The position numbers were made by a program, and so were the translations under genes. Shown piece by piece: positions 16,577-25,250 of a stretch of 64,000 nt of DNA (position 1 is its first letter; each line of letters starts with the position of its first letter). The notes below the pieces were generated by a model. The model was not told the DNA's origin. It did not search any database and saw nothing but the letters and a program-made list of their open reading frames with translations. The stretch covers positions 476,841 through 540,840 of the forward strand of contig DAOSEM010000002.1 of the NCBI GenBank assembly GCA_035363115.1. Direction: 5' to 3'. Source of the DNA: Syntrophales bacterium. GTDB taxonomy: Bacteria; Desulfobacterota; Syntrophia; Syntrophales; PHBD01.

Positions 16577-18055
16577 TCAGATGAATTTGATTCTTCGGGC
16601 GGCGAAAGCAACCATCTTGAGCAGAAGCCAACCGTGACTCCAGCGCTGGATCTGGGTGCTGCCGTAGGTCCGCTCGCGATATCGCACCGGAAGATCGACG
16701 ATCTTCAGGTTCAACTTTGCCGCCCCAAAAATCAGGTCAAAATCCCCAAACGGATCGAAGTCGCCGAAATAAGATCGATTTTCTTCGATGTGCCGGTAAT
16801 CCTCCCGCCACATAACCTTGGTTCCACAGAGGGTGTCCTTGATGGACTGTCCAAGAAGCCATGAAAAGGCCATGCTGAAAAATTTGTTCCCCAGGAGATT
16901 GAAAAAGCGCATTGCCCGATGTTCCATGGGATAGACGAGTCGAACTCCATTGACGAATTCAGCTTTTCCCGATGTCAGGGCGGCGAGGAAACGGGGCAGG
17001 TCCTCAGGTGGAACCGTCAGGTCCGCGTCCAGAATCATCAGAACATCACCGGTCGCTTTCGAAAAACCGAGGCGGACGGCATCGCCCTTTCCTTTCCCTG
17101 TCTGCCGGAAAAGAAGACAGCGGCGCTCCGGGTGCTCGGTGATGGCTTTCTCGATTGCCTCGTAGGTTTCGTCCTGGGAATGGCCCTCCACGAACACAAG
17201 CTCGGTGCCCCGGCCCATTTCCGGCACCTGTGCGAAGATTCGGGGGATGTTCCCCGCTTCGTTTCTGGCAGGGACGAGAACCGAAACCAGCGGAGGCGGT
17301 GCATCCGCTGCCTCAGTTTTCGGACTTGGACGCGCAACGATGTAATTCGTGAGGGCAAACCACCGAAAAGGCCAGACCCTGACGGCATAGCGGTTCAGGA
17401 GTGAGGAAAGCAAGGGGATACGAACCGGCAGGAGGATTTCCGGCCAGGCGCGGATCACCTCGAAGCCGGTCAGATACAGCAGGTTGGTCACATCATCCAC
17501 GGTCAGCCAGTTCTGAGGCAGTGTCGGCGTGGCCATGCCCAGTTTCTGGGCCTGTTCAAGAGGCTTTTCCCAGAGGTGGCTGTAGAGGTTCAGCAGGATT
17601 CTGGTCCGGAGATGGCAGAACTTCTGCATTTCCTCGAATACCTTCTGAACGTCCCAGAGGTCGTTCAGGATGTCGGAGAGAATGATGACATCGAACGTCT
17701 CATCGAGTTCGAGGTGATGGATATCCTGGCAGATGAAATGAATGTCAGGATGGTGTTGTCTTCCTCGTTCGATCATGGCAGCGGAAAAGTCGACCCCGAC
17801 ACCGCGGGAAGGCTTCAGGGAGGCCAGCAGATCCCCCTGCCCGCAGCCCAGTTCGAGAACCCTTCGTCCTTTCGGAACGAGGAATCGATATGTCCGCTTC
17901 AGATAACTCCGGTAGGTGCTTCCCCACTCCTTTCCGCGCTTATCCCTGCGGGCAACCGCATCCCAGTGCTCGGTTCGGGTTCGAGAGAAATGCGTGCCGC
18001 TCTGTCTTGCCTGGATGAATTCATTCGTTTCCGGGGAGGCCATCGCTACGGTCAC
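16577..18055 (-). CDS. Fused SAM methyltransferase - GT2 glycosyltransferase
   Basis: A 492-residue two-domain protein. Residues 35-230 form a class I methyltransferase (VLELGCGQGDLLASL; DVIILSDILNDLWD). Residues 250-490 form a family 2, dolichol-phosphate-mannose-synthase-like glycosyltransferase (PLVSVLVPARNEAGNI; DVLMILDADLTV with the DxD metal site; CGTKVMWRED). The C-terminus YGSTQIQRWSHGWLLLKM is typical of polyprenyl-phosphate glycosyltransferases. A protein of this type charges a lipid carrier with one sugar for a GT39/GT-C enzyme, and a GT39-like gene lies directly upstream with a 4-base overlap. The fusion is the unusual point. Confidence 0.88.
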   Translation of the reverse strand: MTVAMASPETNEFIQARQSGTHFSRTRTEHWDAVARRDKRGKEWGSTYRSYLKRTYRFLVPKGRRVLELGCGQGDLLASLKPSRGVGVDFSAAMIERGRQHHPDIHFICQDIHHLELDETFDVIILSDILNDLWDVQKVFEEMQKFCHLRTRILLNLYSHLWEKPLEQAQKLGMATPTLPQNWLTVDDVTNLLYLTGFEVIRAWPEILLPVRIPLLSSLLNRYAVRVWPFRWFALTNYIVARPSPKTEAADAPPPLVSVLVPARNEAGNIPRIFAQVPEMGRGTELVFVEGHSQDETYEAIEKAITEHPERRCLLFRQTGKGKGDAVRLGFSKATGDVLMILDADLTVPPEDLPRFLAALTSGKAEFVNGVRLVYPMEHRAMRFFNLLGNKFFSMAFSWLLGQSIKDTLCGTKVMWREDYRHIEENRSYFGDFDPFGDFDLIFGAAKLNLKIVDLPVRYRERTYGSTQIQRWSHGWLLLKMVAFAARRIKFI

Positions 18056-19707
18056 TCCTTTTGGGAATCGGGGGAACCCCGCCGTTCCAGAATCCCGACA
18101 TGGTCGTCCTCGTAGACGAGCCGAAACGGTCCATCTTCGCCCTGGAACAGTGTGGAGAATACTTCCCGGGCTTCCCGCAGATCACTTTCCCGGAAGGATG
18201 GATTCGTAACGAATGAACCGTCACGGAAAGACGTTCCCGGCGCCTTCCAGATCCAGCGACCCGTCATGTTTTTGTTGATAAGAACAACCAGGGGTTTTTC
18301 GCGCAGGATCGATTCCTGTTTGATGCCCCACTCTATATGCGAATTCCTGAATTTCGGGGGAACAAAGCTGTAGAAGTCTGCAAGGATTCTTGTGTCCGGA
18401 GTATATCGCTCCTCCAGTATCCGTCCCGATGCGAGGCGCATGTCGGATTCCTTGTTCGAGCAGAAAGCCATGGATTGGACCGCGTTCAGGTTTGCCGGGG
18501 CGATGAGAAGCAGCAGGGCGAATAGAAGGATCGTCCGTCCACGTTCCTCTATCGAACGGGATAGAACCGACCATCCAACAAAGGACAGGAGCACGATAAA
18601 CGGGACGAGATGAAAGGCGTATCGAATTTCCCGGGACTTGACGCCCAGGATGATGTGAATCAGGGCGAACAGGCAGTAGGCGGCGATGACGATCCGGTTC
18701 AGGGTATCCGGAGTCCGGAGGCTTTCTCTGCGATTCAGGGCGCGGATCAGGGACCACAGAGCGGGAACCAGCCCTGCCAGCAGGACCAGCGAACTTGGCG
18801 GTGAAAACGCCCTGTAGAGAACCGGAAACCAGAGTATAGGATTGGCTGGTGCGATCTGTCCCTGTGATCCGACAAACCCCGTCAGTGTGTACAATACGAT
18901 TAACTTCAGCCAGCGGACGAAGTGAATAAAATTGAAAATGACGTACGGGTTGAAAATAAGCCAGCCCAGCAGAAAACAGGCAAGAAAAAGCGGTGCTTTG
19001 CTGCGGATTTTTTCCTTCATGGAAAGGTCCGGACGGTCGTTCAGCAGGGCCGGAACGAAGAGAAACGGAAGGATGAAAATCCCGCCGTATTTCGTTCCGA
19101 AGGCCATACCGGCCAGAAATGCCCCCAGGAATGCACTTCGGAACGTGTGCTTTCTAAGGGCGGCCCAGGCGGCGGCCACGATCAGGAGGGTTTGTGTGAT
19201 ATCCGGGTGGATTGTCTGGGACCAGTAATAGATCTGCTGGACGGAAGCCAGAAGAAGGACACTGAGCCATGAAAGCTCGCGGGATTTGACGACCAGAAGA
19301 GAGAGGCGTTGAAAGAAGAAGAGGAGCAGGATGAAAGAAAAAACCGTGAGCAGGCGGTAGTTGATGGCTATGAAAGCGACGGTCGTGTCCCGGCTGTAAC
19401 CAAGAAACTTGAAGAATCGAGCGCTCCAATAGGCCAATGTGTTGAAGAGGAAGCCGTACTGAAACATCCCGTCGGGGGAGACGTCTCCCTCGGCAATGTT
19501 CTTCTGGGTTCTGAGGACGGCCGCTGTTTCATCCGATTCGAAAACGGACATCATCTGGATGTTGTCGATTCCAAAATGGATGTTGATCAGGGCGGCCCAG
19601 ACCTGGACCGCCAGAATCGCGATGACAATGCTGAAGAGCAGGCGGTTCCGGAAATCCTCGTTGTGGAGGAATGCCGGCAAAGCCCGCAGGCTGGATAGAC
19701 TCGGCAT
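18052..19707 (-). CDS. GT39/ArnT-like integral membrane glycosyltransferase
   Basis: A 551-residue polytopic membrane protein. About ten hydrophobic segments follow an N-terminal loop with FESDETAAVLRTQ, the acidic residues expected in the first periplasmic loop of GT-C enzymes. WSQTIHPDITQTLLI and ALRKHTFRSAFLGAFLAGMAFGTKYGG are typical of GT39/PMT family 2 proteins. The soluble C-terminal part (from about 430) is probably periplasmic. It is likely to transfer a sugar from a polyprenyl-phosphate donor made by the adjacent GT2 domain. The acceptor is unknown. Confidence 0.8.
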   Translation of the reverse strand: MPSLSSLRALPAFLHNEDFRNRLLFSIVIAILAVQVWAALINIHFGIDNIQMMSVFESDETAAVLRTQKNIAEGDVSPDGMFQYGFLFNTLAYWSARFFKFLGYSRDTTVAFIAINYRLLTVFSFILLLFFFQRLSLLVVKSRELSWLSVLLLASVQQIYYWSQTIHPDITQTLLIVAAAWAALRKHTFRSAFLGAFLAGMAFGTKYGGIFILPFLFVPALLNDRPDLSMKEKIRSKAPLFLACFLLGWLIFNPYVIFNFIHFVRWLKLIVLYTLTGFVGSQGQIAPANPILWFPVLYRAFSPPSSLVLLAGLVPALWSLIRALNRRESLRTPDTLNRIVIAAYCLFALIHIILGVKSREIRYAFHLVPFIVLLSFVGWSVLSRSIEERGRTILLFALLLLIAPANLNAVQSMAFCSNKESDMRLASGRILEERYTPDTRILADFYSFVPPKFRNSHIEWGIKQESILREKPLVVLINKNMTGRWIWKAPGTSFRDGSFVTNPSFRESDLREAREVFSTLFQGEDGPFRLVYEDDHVGILERRGSPDSQKE

Positions 19708-19729
19708 GATGGATCGGATTGGGGATTGT

Positions 19730-20401
19730 CTACCCCAGCGTGGCGATTTTTACCTTGATGAGGCTTTCGACAAAGGGGTCGTTGCTCTTTCCCAGGGCCT
19801 TCTTATAGTATTCCAGTGCCTTCGCCGGATCGTTCAGCGACTCGTGGATCCGCGCAACGTTTCGGAGTGTCATGGACTCGAAGTGGGTACCGCCTGTCGA
19901 TTTTTCGGCCTTTTCAAATGAAGAAAGGGCGTTTTTGAAATCCCCTTTCGCTTCATAGCAGTAACCCTCCCCCGTATACGCCAGCGTTGTGAGATCGCTC
20001 CGGGCTGGGGCATGGGAGATAAAGGCCTGATAGGCCTTCAGGGAGGCATCGTAGTCTTTCAGGAGGTAATGGATATTCCCCAGGCGGAACGATGCCAGGG
20101 CAGCCGCTTCGCTTGAAGGATGCCGGGTCACAACCTCCTGAAAAGCCTTGACGATATCCGCCGGCTGAACCTGCTCGCCCTGGGCCTTGTTCATGGCCTG
20201 TGCATAAAGTGCGGAAGCGCTCTTTTCGTCCTGCCATCGATAGAGAAACCATCCGCTGGCCGCCAGAGCGATGACCACCACCGCCGCCACGCCGATATAG
20301 AATTGTTTTCTGTTTTCCGACACGTACCGGGTTATGTCCATGATCAGGGCCTGAAAGCGATCCGGCCCTTTCAGGTCCAGTTCCAGGTTCTTATCTGCCA
20401 T
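19730..20401 (-). CDS. YfgM-like membrane-anchored TPR protein
   Basis: A 223-residue protein with a cytoplasmic N-terminus and one membrane helix (FYIGVAAVVVIALAASGWFLY, about 35-55). The periplasmic tail has tetratricopeptide repeats (AALASFRLGNIHYLLKDYD; YTGEGYCYEAKGDFKNALS; ALEYYKKALGKS). The architecture is that of YfgM/TPR_21 proteins, which work with periplasmic chaperones near the Sec translocon. It follows the YbgC-like gene with an 11-base overlap, so it belongs to the hom operon. The role is inferred from architecture. Confidence 0.75.
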   Translation of the reverse strand: MADKNLELDLKGPDRFQALIMDITRYVSENRKQFYIGVAAVVVIALAASGWFLYRWQDEKSASALYAQAMNKAQGEQVQPADIVKAFQEVVTRHPSSEAAALASFRLGNIHYLLKDYDASLKAYQAFISHAPARSDLTTLAYTGEGYCYEAKGDFKNALSSFEKAEKSTGGTHFESMTLRNVARIHESLNDPAKALEYYKKALGKSNDPFVESLIKVKIATLG

Positions 20402-20825
20402 TCCTTTCTCCTTTCAGTTGCGGTTCATGATGAAGAACCTGACGGACACAGAAATCGGGCATCCGTACAATCCGCCCGCTCCGGTCGGTGCAGGCATGAA
20501 CCGAGTATCCCTCCACCATCTTCACATCCCGGTTTTCATCCCAGATTTCGTAGTGAAACTTGATACTTGCACGCTTGAGGTAAGCGATTTCCGTCTCCAT
20601 CGTCAGCAGCTGGTCGATCCGGGCGGAGACGAAATAGTGACAATAGACGCGGGTCAGGGGCAGAAGAAACGGTTCTCCCGCCATCCGGTCATGGCTGATG
20701 CCCATGTCACGGAGCAGCTCCGTCCGCCCGATTTCAAACCAGCGGATATAGTTCGTGTGATAGACAATCCCCATGGCATCCGTGTCCGCGTAGAACACCC
20801 GGACCTGGACGCGATGCTTAGGCAT
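20391..20825 (-). CDS. YbgC-type acyl-CoA thioesterase (hotdog fold)
   Basis: A 144-residue 4-hydroxybenzoyl-CoA thioesterase/YbgC family protein. The catalytic motif is in FYADTDAMGIVYHTNYIRWFE (Asp at about residue 16). HYFVSARIDQLLTMETEI and IKFHYEIWDEN follow the hotdog helix. These enzymes hydrolyse short- or long-chain acyl-CoA in the cytoplasm. The gene overlaps the stop of the apgM-like gene by 8 bases. It is not in the usual tol-pal context here. Confidence 0.88.
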   Translation of the reverse strand: MPKHRVQVRVFYADTDAMGIVYHTNYIRWFEIGRTELLRDMGISHDRMAGEPFLLPLTRVYCHYFVSARIDQLLTMETEIAYLKRASIKFHYEIWDENRDVKMVEGYSVHACTDRSGRIVRMPDFCVRQVLHHEPQLKGERNGR

Positions 20826-22029
20826 GGAGCCGCCCCCGGATGAACCGCTCCATCAGATGGTGCCCGGGAGACAGCAGGATCCCTGATTTTCTTCCCTCCG
20901 ACTCCGAGTAGGAGGCTCCCAGGCATGGATTCTCGTTGTCCTCGGAGGAAAGGACCGCGAAGGGGCTCGGTTCGGACGAATGGGTGCGGATGGAGATCGG
21001 CGTCGGATGGTCGCTTAACACCATTACCCGATAAGGTTTCAGCGTCTCCAGTCCCTTCAGAACCGTCCCGACAACCTTCTCATCGAAATCTTCGATGGCT
21101 TTTATTTTCCCTTCGATGTCTCCCGCGTGGCCCATCTCATCAGGGGCCTCCACGTGAACAAAGATGAAGTCCATCTCTTTCAAGGCATCGAGTGCTTTTT
21201 CCGCCTTGCCGATGTAGTTCGTATCCGTGAAACCGGTGGCTCCCTCGACCCGGATGACCTTCAGGCCTGCGTATACCCCCATGCCGTTGAGCAGGTCTAC
21301 GGCCGAGATCATACCCCCACGGAGGCCGTATGTCTCTGTGAGCGGTACGATGCGGGGGGCATGCCCCTGGCCCCACGGCCAGATGCTGTTGGCGGGCTTT
21401 TTCCCGTTGACAGTCCGCCGCCGGTTGACAGGATGGTCTTTCAGGACAGGGGCTGCGCTTCGCATCAGGCGTAGAACGGCCTCTTCTCCGTCTCCCTTCG
21501 GCAGGCGGGATGCCGCGTTATGCCCAGTGATGTCGTGCGGAGGAGTGGTGAGGAGAGAGGCGTTTCCCCCCTTCCAGACCAGGAGGTGCCGGTAGCTGAT
21601 GCCGGGGTGGAACCGGAACTCCGCGTTCCCCAGAGCCCGCTGCAGGTCGGCGATGATCTCCGCGGCCTCGTCCGTCCCGATGTGGCCGGCGCTGTAACTG
21701 TCCATGATGTCCAGGCCGTCCCCTCCGAGGGTTACGAGGTTGCAGCGGAACGCCACGTCTTCCGGATCGAGACGGACACCCATGTTGGCCGCTTCCAGGG
21801 GGCCCCTGCCGCTGTAGACAAGGCGAGGGTCATAGCCGAGAACGGACAGGTTCGCCACGTCGCTTCCCGGCTGGAGACCTTCCGGGATGGTGTCCACGAG
21901 GCCGACCAGCCCGGTTCCGGCGATCCGGTCCATGTTCGGCGTCCGGGCGGCTTCCAGGGGAGTCTTTCCACCCAACTCAGCCAGGGGCCGGTCCGCCATG
22001 CCGTCTCCGAGGAGAATGACATATTTCAT
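20818..22029 (-). CDS. ApgM-family protein: 2,3-BPG-independent phosphoglycerate mutase or alternative homoserine kinase
   Basis: A 403-residue alkaline-phosphatase-superfamily protein of the archaeal-type phosphoglycerate mutase group. It shows MKYVILLGDGMADRP (metal-binding Asp), TPNMDRIAGTGLVG, and GSDVANLSVLGYDP with the catalytic Ser region. HVEAPDEMGHAGD and VLSDHPTPI carry the remaining ligands. It lies directly after hom with a TAATG overlap. In many deltaproteobacteria a paralogue in this position is annotated as a proposed homoserine kinase replacing ThrB (TIGR02535-type). The hom linkage makes that role at least as likely as glycolysis. Confidence 0.85.
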   Translation of the reverse strand: MKYVILLGDGMADRPLAELGGKTPLEAARTPNMDRIAGTGLVGLVDTIPEGLQPGSDVANLSVLGYDPRLVYSGRGPLEAANMGVRLDPEDVAFRCNLVTLGGDGLDIMDSYSAGHIGTDEAAEIIADLQRALGNAEFRFHPGISYRHLLVWKGGNASLLTTPPHDITGHNAASRLPKGDGEEAVLRLMRSAAPVLKDHPVNRRRTVNGKKPANSIWPWGQGHAPRIVPLTETYGLRGGMISAVDLLNGMGVYAGLKVIRVEGATGFTDTNYIGKAEKALDALKEMDFIFVHVEAPDEMGHAGDIEGKIKAIEDFDEKVVGTVLKGLETLKPYRVMVLSDHPTPISIRTHSSEPSPFAVLSSEDNENPCLGASYSESEGRKSGILLSPGHHLMERFIRGRLHA

Positions 22030-23339
22030 TACAGGTTCTCGTCCTCAATCCGGATCAGGATCGTCTCTCCGTGGACCACGTCGAGCTGGTCGATATGCTT
22101 GAGAGCCTCCCGTACATCCTTTTCCCTGGCCTTGTAGGTGGTCATCACGACCGGTACAGCCCCGCCCTGCTTCTTCCCCTTCTGGATGACCGACGCGATG
22201 CTGATGTTTTTCTCGCCCAGAATCCCGGAGATCTTCGAGAGAACACCGGCCCGGTCGGCGGCGGTGAAGCGGAAGTAATAGTTCGTCGTCATCTCGTCGA
22301 AGGGAACCAGGTGGATGTCTTCGAGGAGATCCTCTTCGAGGGTCCGGTGGGGTACCCTGCCCGAGGTGCCTTTCAGGATTTCCCGGGAGATGTCGACCAC
22401 GTCTCCGATAACCGCACTGGCAGTCGGCATCATGCCGGCACCCTGACCGTACAGAAAAACCGAGTCTGCTGCGTCTCCCACGAGATGGAAGGCGTTGAAA
22501 TTCCCGTTCACGTTGGCCAGCAGGTGATTCGATGGAATCATGGTCGGATGGATCCGTGCCTCGACGGCCTGCCCCCGCTGGATGGCAATGGCCAGGAGCT
22601 TGATCCTGTAACCGAGTTCCCGTGCGAACTCGATGTCCTGTTCGCTGATCCTCGTGATTCCCTCCCGGTAAAGATCATCGAGGTTGACTCGTTTGCCGTA
22701 GGCAAGGGACAGGGTGATCGCCAGTTTGTGCGCCGTGTCGATTCCCTCGATGTCAAACGTCGGATCGGCCTCAGCGAAACCGAGGGCCTGGGCCTCCTTG
22801 AGAACGACGTCGAAGGCCTTTCCCTCGTCGGTCATTTTCGTCAAAATATAATTGGAGGTCCCGTTCATGATTCCCAGAATCGACAGGATCCGGTTGGCTA
22901 CGAGGGATTCCTTGAGTGTCTTGATGATGGGAATCGTTCCGCCGACGCTGGCCTCGAAGCCGATGTCCACTTTTGCGGTTTCCGCGGCCCGGAAGATCTC
23001 GTTCCCATGGGTGGCCAGGAGCGCCTTGTTGGCGGTCACGACGTGCTTGCCGTTCTTTATCGCCTTCAGAATGAACGTGCGGGCCGGTTCGTATCCTCCC
23101 ATCAACTCAATGACGATGTCGATGTCCGGATCGGAGAGGATCGTTTCCGCGTCGGTCGTCAGCAGGTCTCTTTTCACGGAGACGGCACGGGGGCTCTCCA
23201 TGTCCAGATCCGCGATCCTCTTCAGGACGATCTTCGCTCCGAGCCTCCGGGACAGCATCTCCGTGCTTTCCTGAAGGATCCTGACTACGCCGGTACCTAC
23301 CGTGCCGAAACCGATCAGTCCGAGCGAGATGGTTTTCAT
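22029..23339 (-). CDS. hom: Homoserine dehydrogenase with C-terminal ACT domain
   Basis: A 436-residue NAD(P)-dependent enzyme reducing aspartate semialdehyde to homoserine in threonine/methionine synthesis. The N-terminal Rossmann motif GLIGFGTVGTGVV is followed by the catalytic domain (GTSNYILTKM; EADPTFDIEGIDTAHKL, with the Lys of the active site). A C-terminal ACT domain (about 355-430; AGVLSKISGILGEKNISIASV) indicates feedback control by threonine. The Met at 23339 is chosen for its ribosome-binding site (ggaagggg, 8 bases upstream); an earlier Met at 23375 has none. It heads an operon with the apgM-like, ybgC-like and TPR genes. Confidence 0.95.
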   Translation of the reverse strand: MKTISLGLIGFGTVGTGVVRILQESTEMLSRRLGAKIVLKRIADLDMESPRAVSVKRDLLTTDAETILSDPDIDIVIELMGGYEPARTFILKAIKNGKHVVTANKALLATHGNEIFRAAETAKVDIGFEASVGGTIPIIKTLKESLVANRILSILGIMNGTSNYILTKMTDEGKAFDVVLKEAQALGFAEADPTFDIEGIDTAHKLAITLSLAYGKRVNLDDLYREGITRISEQDIEFARELGYRIKLLAIAIQRGQAVEARIHPTMIPSNHLLANVNGNFNAFHLVGDAADSVFLYGQGAGMMPTASAVIGDVVDISREILKGTSGRVPHRTLEEDLLEDIHLVPFDEMTTNYYFRFTAADRAGVLSKISGILGEKNISIASVIQKGKKQGGAVPVVMTTYKAREKDVREALKHIDQLDVVHGETILIRIEDENL

Positions 23340-23415
23340 TCGTCGATCCCCTTCCACGAATTCTTTGAAATCCATGCAGGTTGTCGCAGGAGCGAGGCTT
23401 TGCGAACCCGCTGTT

Positions 23416-23442
23416 TCTATATCAGGAAATTCGGATTGTCAA
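23416..23442 (-). promoter_or_regulatory. Candidate sigma-70 promoter for the hom operon
   Basis: On the minus strand, TTGACA (23437-23442) and TATAGA (23416-23421) are separated by 15 bases and lie about 80 bases upstream of the chosen hom start. The hexamers are close to consensus; the spacer is slightly short. Confidence 0.45.
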
Positions 23443-23496
23443 AGCAATTGTTGTCCGGGAATCGAGGAGATTCGGGGCTTGGCGGGGATGAACGGG

Positions 23497-24285
23497 TCAG
23501 GAGGGCTTGTGAATCTTGTGCAGGAACTGATTCATGATGAATTCGTTCATGAGCACTTTTCGCTCCGGCATGGAGAAAAGGAAGGCGCTTTCCACGAATT
23601 CGAGTTCAAGGGCCGATGCCTTGTCGAGACGGGGCACGACATCGGACAATTTCTTGACCGTCTCCAGGGCCTTGGGAGAGCGTTTTGCCAGTTCCTCTGC
23701 CACGGCCACGGCCTCCTTCATAAAATTGTCAGGGGGGGCAACCTTGTTGACAAGGCCGATGCGAAGGGCCTCCCTGGCTCCGATCGGCTCTCCCAGCATG
23801 GTGATTTCCTTGGCCTTGGCCATGCCGACCAACTGCATGAGGGGTCCGAAGAGCGGATTCAGGCCGAATTTCAATTCCGGATGTCCGAAGATGGCGCTTT
23901 CCGAGGCGATGATCATGTCACAGACAACGGCCAGGTTGAAGCCTCCGCCGAGGGCAATTCCCCCTACCGCAGCGACTACGGGTTTGCGGAACGTGTAGAT
24001 CTTGGAAAGGTACCGGACCATGGATCGGAAATAATCGTCGATCCTTTCGTCCGGGATCTCAGACATTTCCTTGATGTCCATGCCTGCGGAAAATACGTAC
24101 TCACCACCGGTCAGTACAACCGCTCGAACCTCATCATCGTCTCCCAGGAGCAGCAGTGCCTCCAGGAGTTCCCGGCGCATGTCGGAGGACAGGGCGTTCA
24201 TTTCGTGAGGCCGGTTCAGCGTCAGGACAGCAACGCTATTCCTTTTCTCCAGAAGGATCGTCGCATCTTCCGGCACAGGTTTCAT
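23497..24285 (-). CDS. Enoyl-CoA hydratase/isomerase family protein
   Basis: A crotonase-fold protein of about 262 residues. The oxyanion-hole segments are visible as FSAGMDIKEMSE and AAVGGIALGGGFNLAVVCDMIIAS. The first general-base Glu of classical hydratases is expected near FGHPELKFGLNPLFG. It could hydrate or isomerise a CoA thioester; the substrate is not clear. The Met at 24285 has a good ribosome-binding site (aaagga). The longer frame from 24357 would overlap sppA by 35 bases. Confidence 0.85.
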   Translation of the reverse strand: MKPVPEDATILLEKRNSVAVLTLNRPHEMNALSSDMRRELLEALLLLGDDDEVRAVVLTGGEYVFSAGMDIKEMSEIPDERIDDYFRSMVRYLSKIYTFRKPVVAAVGGIALGGGFNLAVVCDMIIASESAIFGHPELKFGLNPLFGPLMQLVGMAKAKEITMLGEPIGAREALRIGLVNKVAPPDNFMKEAVAVAEELAKRSPKALETVKKLSDVVPRLDKASALELEFVESAFLFSMPERKVLMNEFIMNQFLHKIHKPS

Positions 24286-24322
24286 ATGGATAATCCTTTG
24301 CCTCTCAAGAGAGATACCAGCC

Positions 24323-25225
24323 TCACAGGGCGAATCCAGGGTACAGGTAATGTGCACCGACGGGACCTGTGGACTGCTCCCGCAGTGCCTTGGTCAGGTA
24401 AGAGCGTGTGTCCTGAAGAAGGTAATCGAACAGGGAGGAGCGTTTCTTCGGTGGCCAGACAACCTCGGGGTCCCCCTTGATTCCGGCCATACCGCCGGCA
24501 ACTCGAACCGCTGCTGTCAAGTCTCCCAACTCGTCCACCAGTCCGAGTTTCATCGCCCTGCGACCCGAAAAAACGCGTCCATCGGAAAAGGTGCGGACGG
24601 TATCTTTGGAAAGCTTCCTGTTGACGGCGACCGAGTCGAGAAACTGATCGTAAATATCGTCCACGAGGTCCTGGAGGAGTTCGCGCTCCTCATCCGTCAT
24701 ACCCCGGGCGGGCGTTCCGATATCCTTGAATTTCCCGCTCTTGATCACGGTTGCGCGGACGCCGATTTTCTTCATCAGCTCTTCGGCGTTGGCAAAGTGC
24801 ATAATGGCGGAGATGCTTCCAGTAATGGTTCCCGGATTGGAGACGATGCGGTCGGCTGCACAGGCGATCAGATAGCCTCCCGAAGCAGCGATGGATCCGA
24901 GTGATGCAACGACTTTTTTCTTTTTTTTCAGTTCCAGGATCGCGCCGAAGATCTCCTGGGACGAAGCCACTCCGCCTCCAGGGGAGTCGATTCGAAGGAC
25001 GACCGCCTTGATGGAAGGATCTTTCCCGAACGATTCGAGTTGCTCCACGGTGTCCTTCGAGGCGGTGATCACACCGTCGATCGGGACAACTCCGACCTTG
25101 TCGGCTAGGGAGAGGGACCGTTTGCCCCCCGTCACGTTGCCGAGCGAATACACGGCTGCCAAAAAAACCGCTCCCGCGACAAAGAGCAGCAGCAGGCCGA
25201 AGAGGATGGGATGCCTACGGATCAT
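24323..25225 (-). CDS. sppA: Signal peptide peptidase SppA (short, membrane-anchored serine protease)
   Basis: A 300-residue S49 protease. An N-terminal membrane anchor (PILFGLLLLFVAGAVFLAAVYSLG) is followed by a single catalytic domain. VVLRIDSPGGGVASSQEI precedes the nucleophile region SIAASGGYLIACAADRIVSN, and the general-base Lys is likely in VIKSGKFKDIGTPARG. This is the short bacterial type; the longer E. coli SppA carries two domains. It probably degrades cleaved signal peptides at the inner membrane. It follows rpsA in the common cmk-rpsA-sppA order. Confidence 0.92.
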   Translation of the reverse strand: MIRRHPILFGLLLLFVAGAVFLAAVYSLGNVTGGKRSLSLADKVGVVPIDGVITASKDTVEQLESFGKDPSIKAVVLRIDSPGGGVASSQEIFGAILELKKKKKVVASLGSIAASGGYLIACAADRIVSNPGTITGSISAIMHFANAEELMKKIGVRATVIKSGKFKDIGTPARGMTDEERELLQDLVDDIYDQFLDSVAVNRKLSKDTVRTFSDGRVFSGRRAMKLGLVDELGDLTAAVRVAGGMAGIKGDPEVVWPPKKRSSLFDYLLQDTRSYLTKALREQSTGPVGAHYLYPGFAL

Positions 25226-25250
25226 TGCTCAGGAAGTACCTTCCGGGACT

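Noticed and set aside
22071..23537. Long plus-strand open frame of 488 codons opposite hom
   Set aside because: It is antisense to the secure hom gene, resembles no family and is a product of high G+C content.
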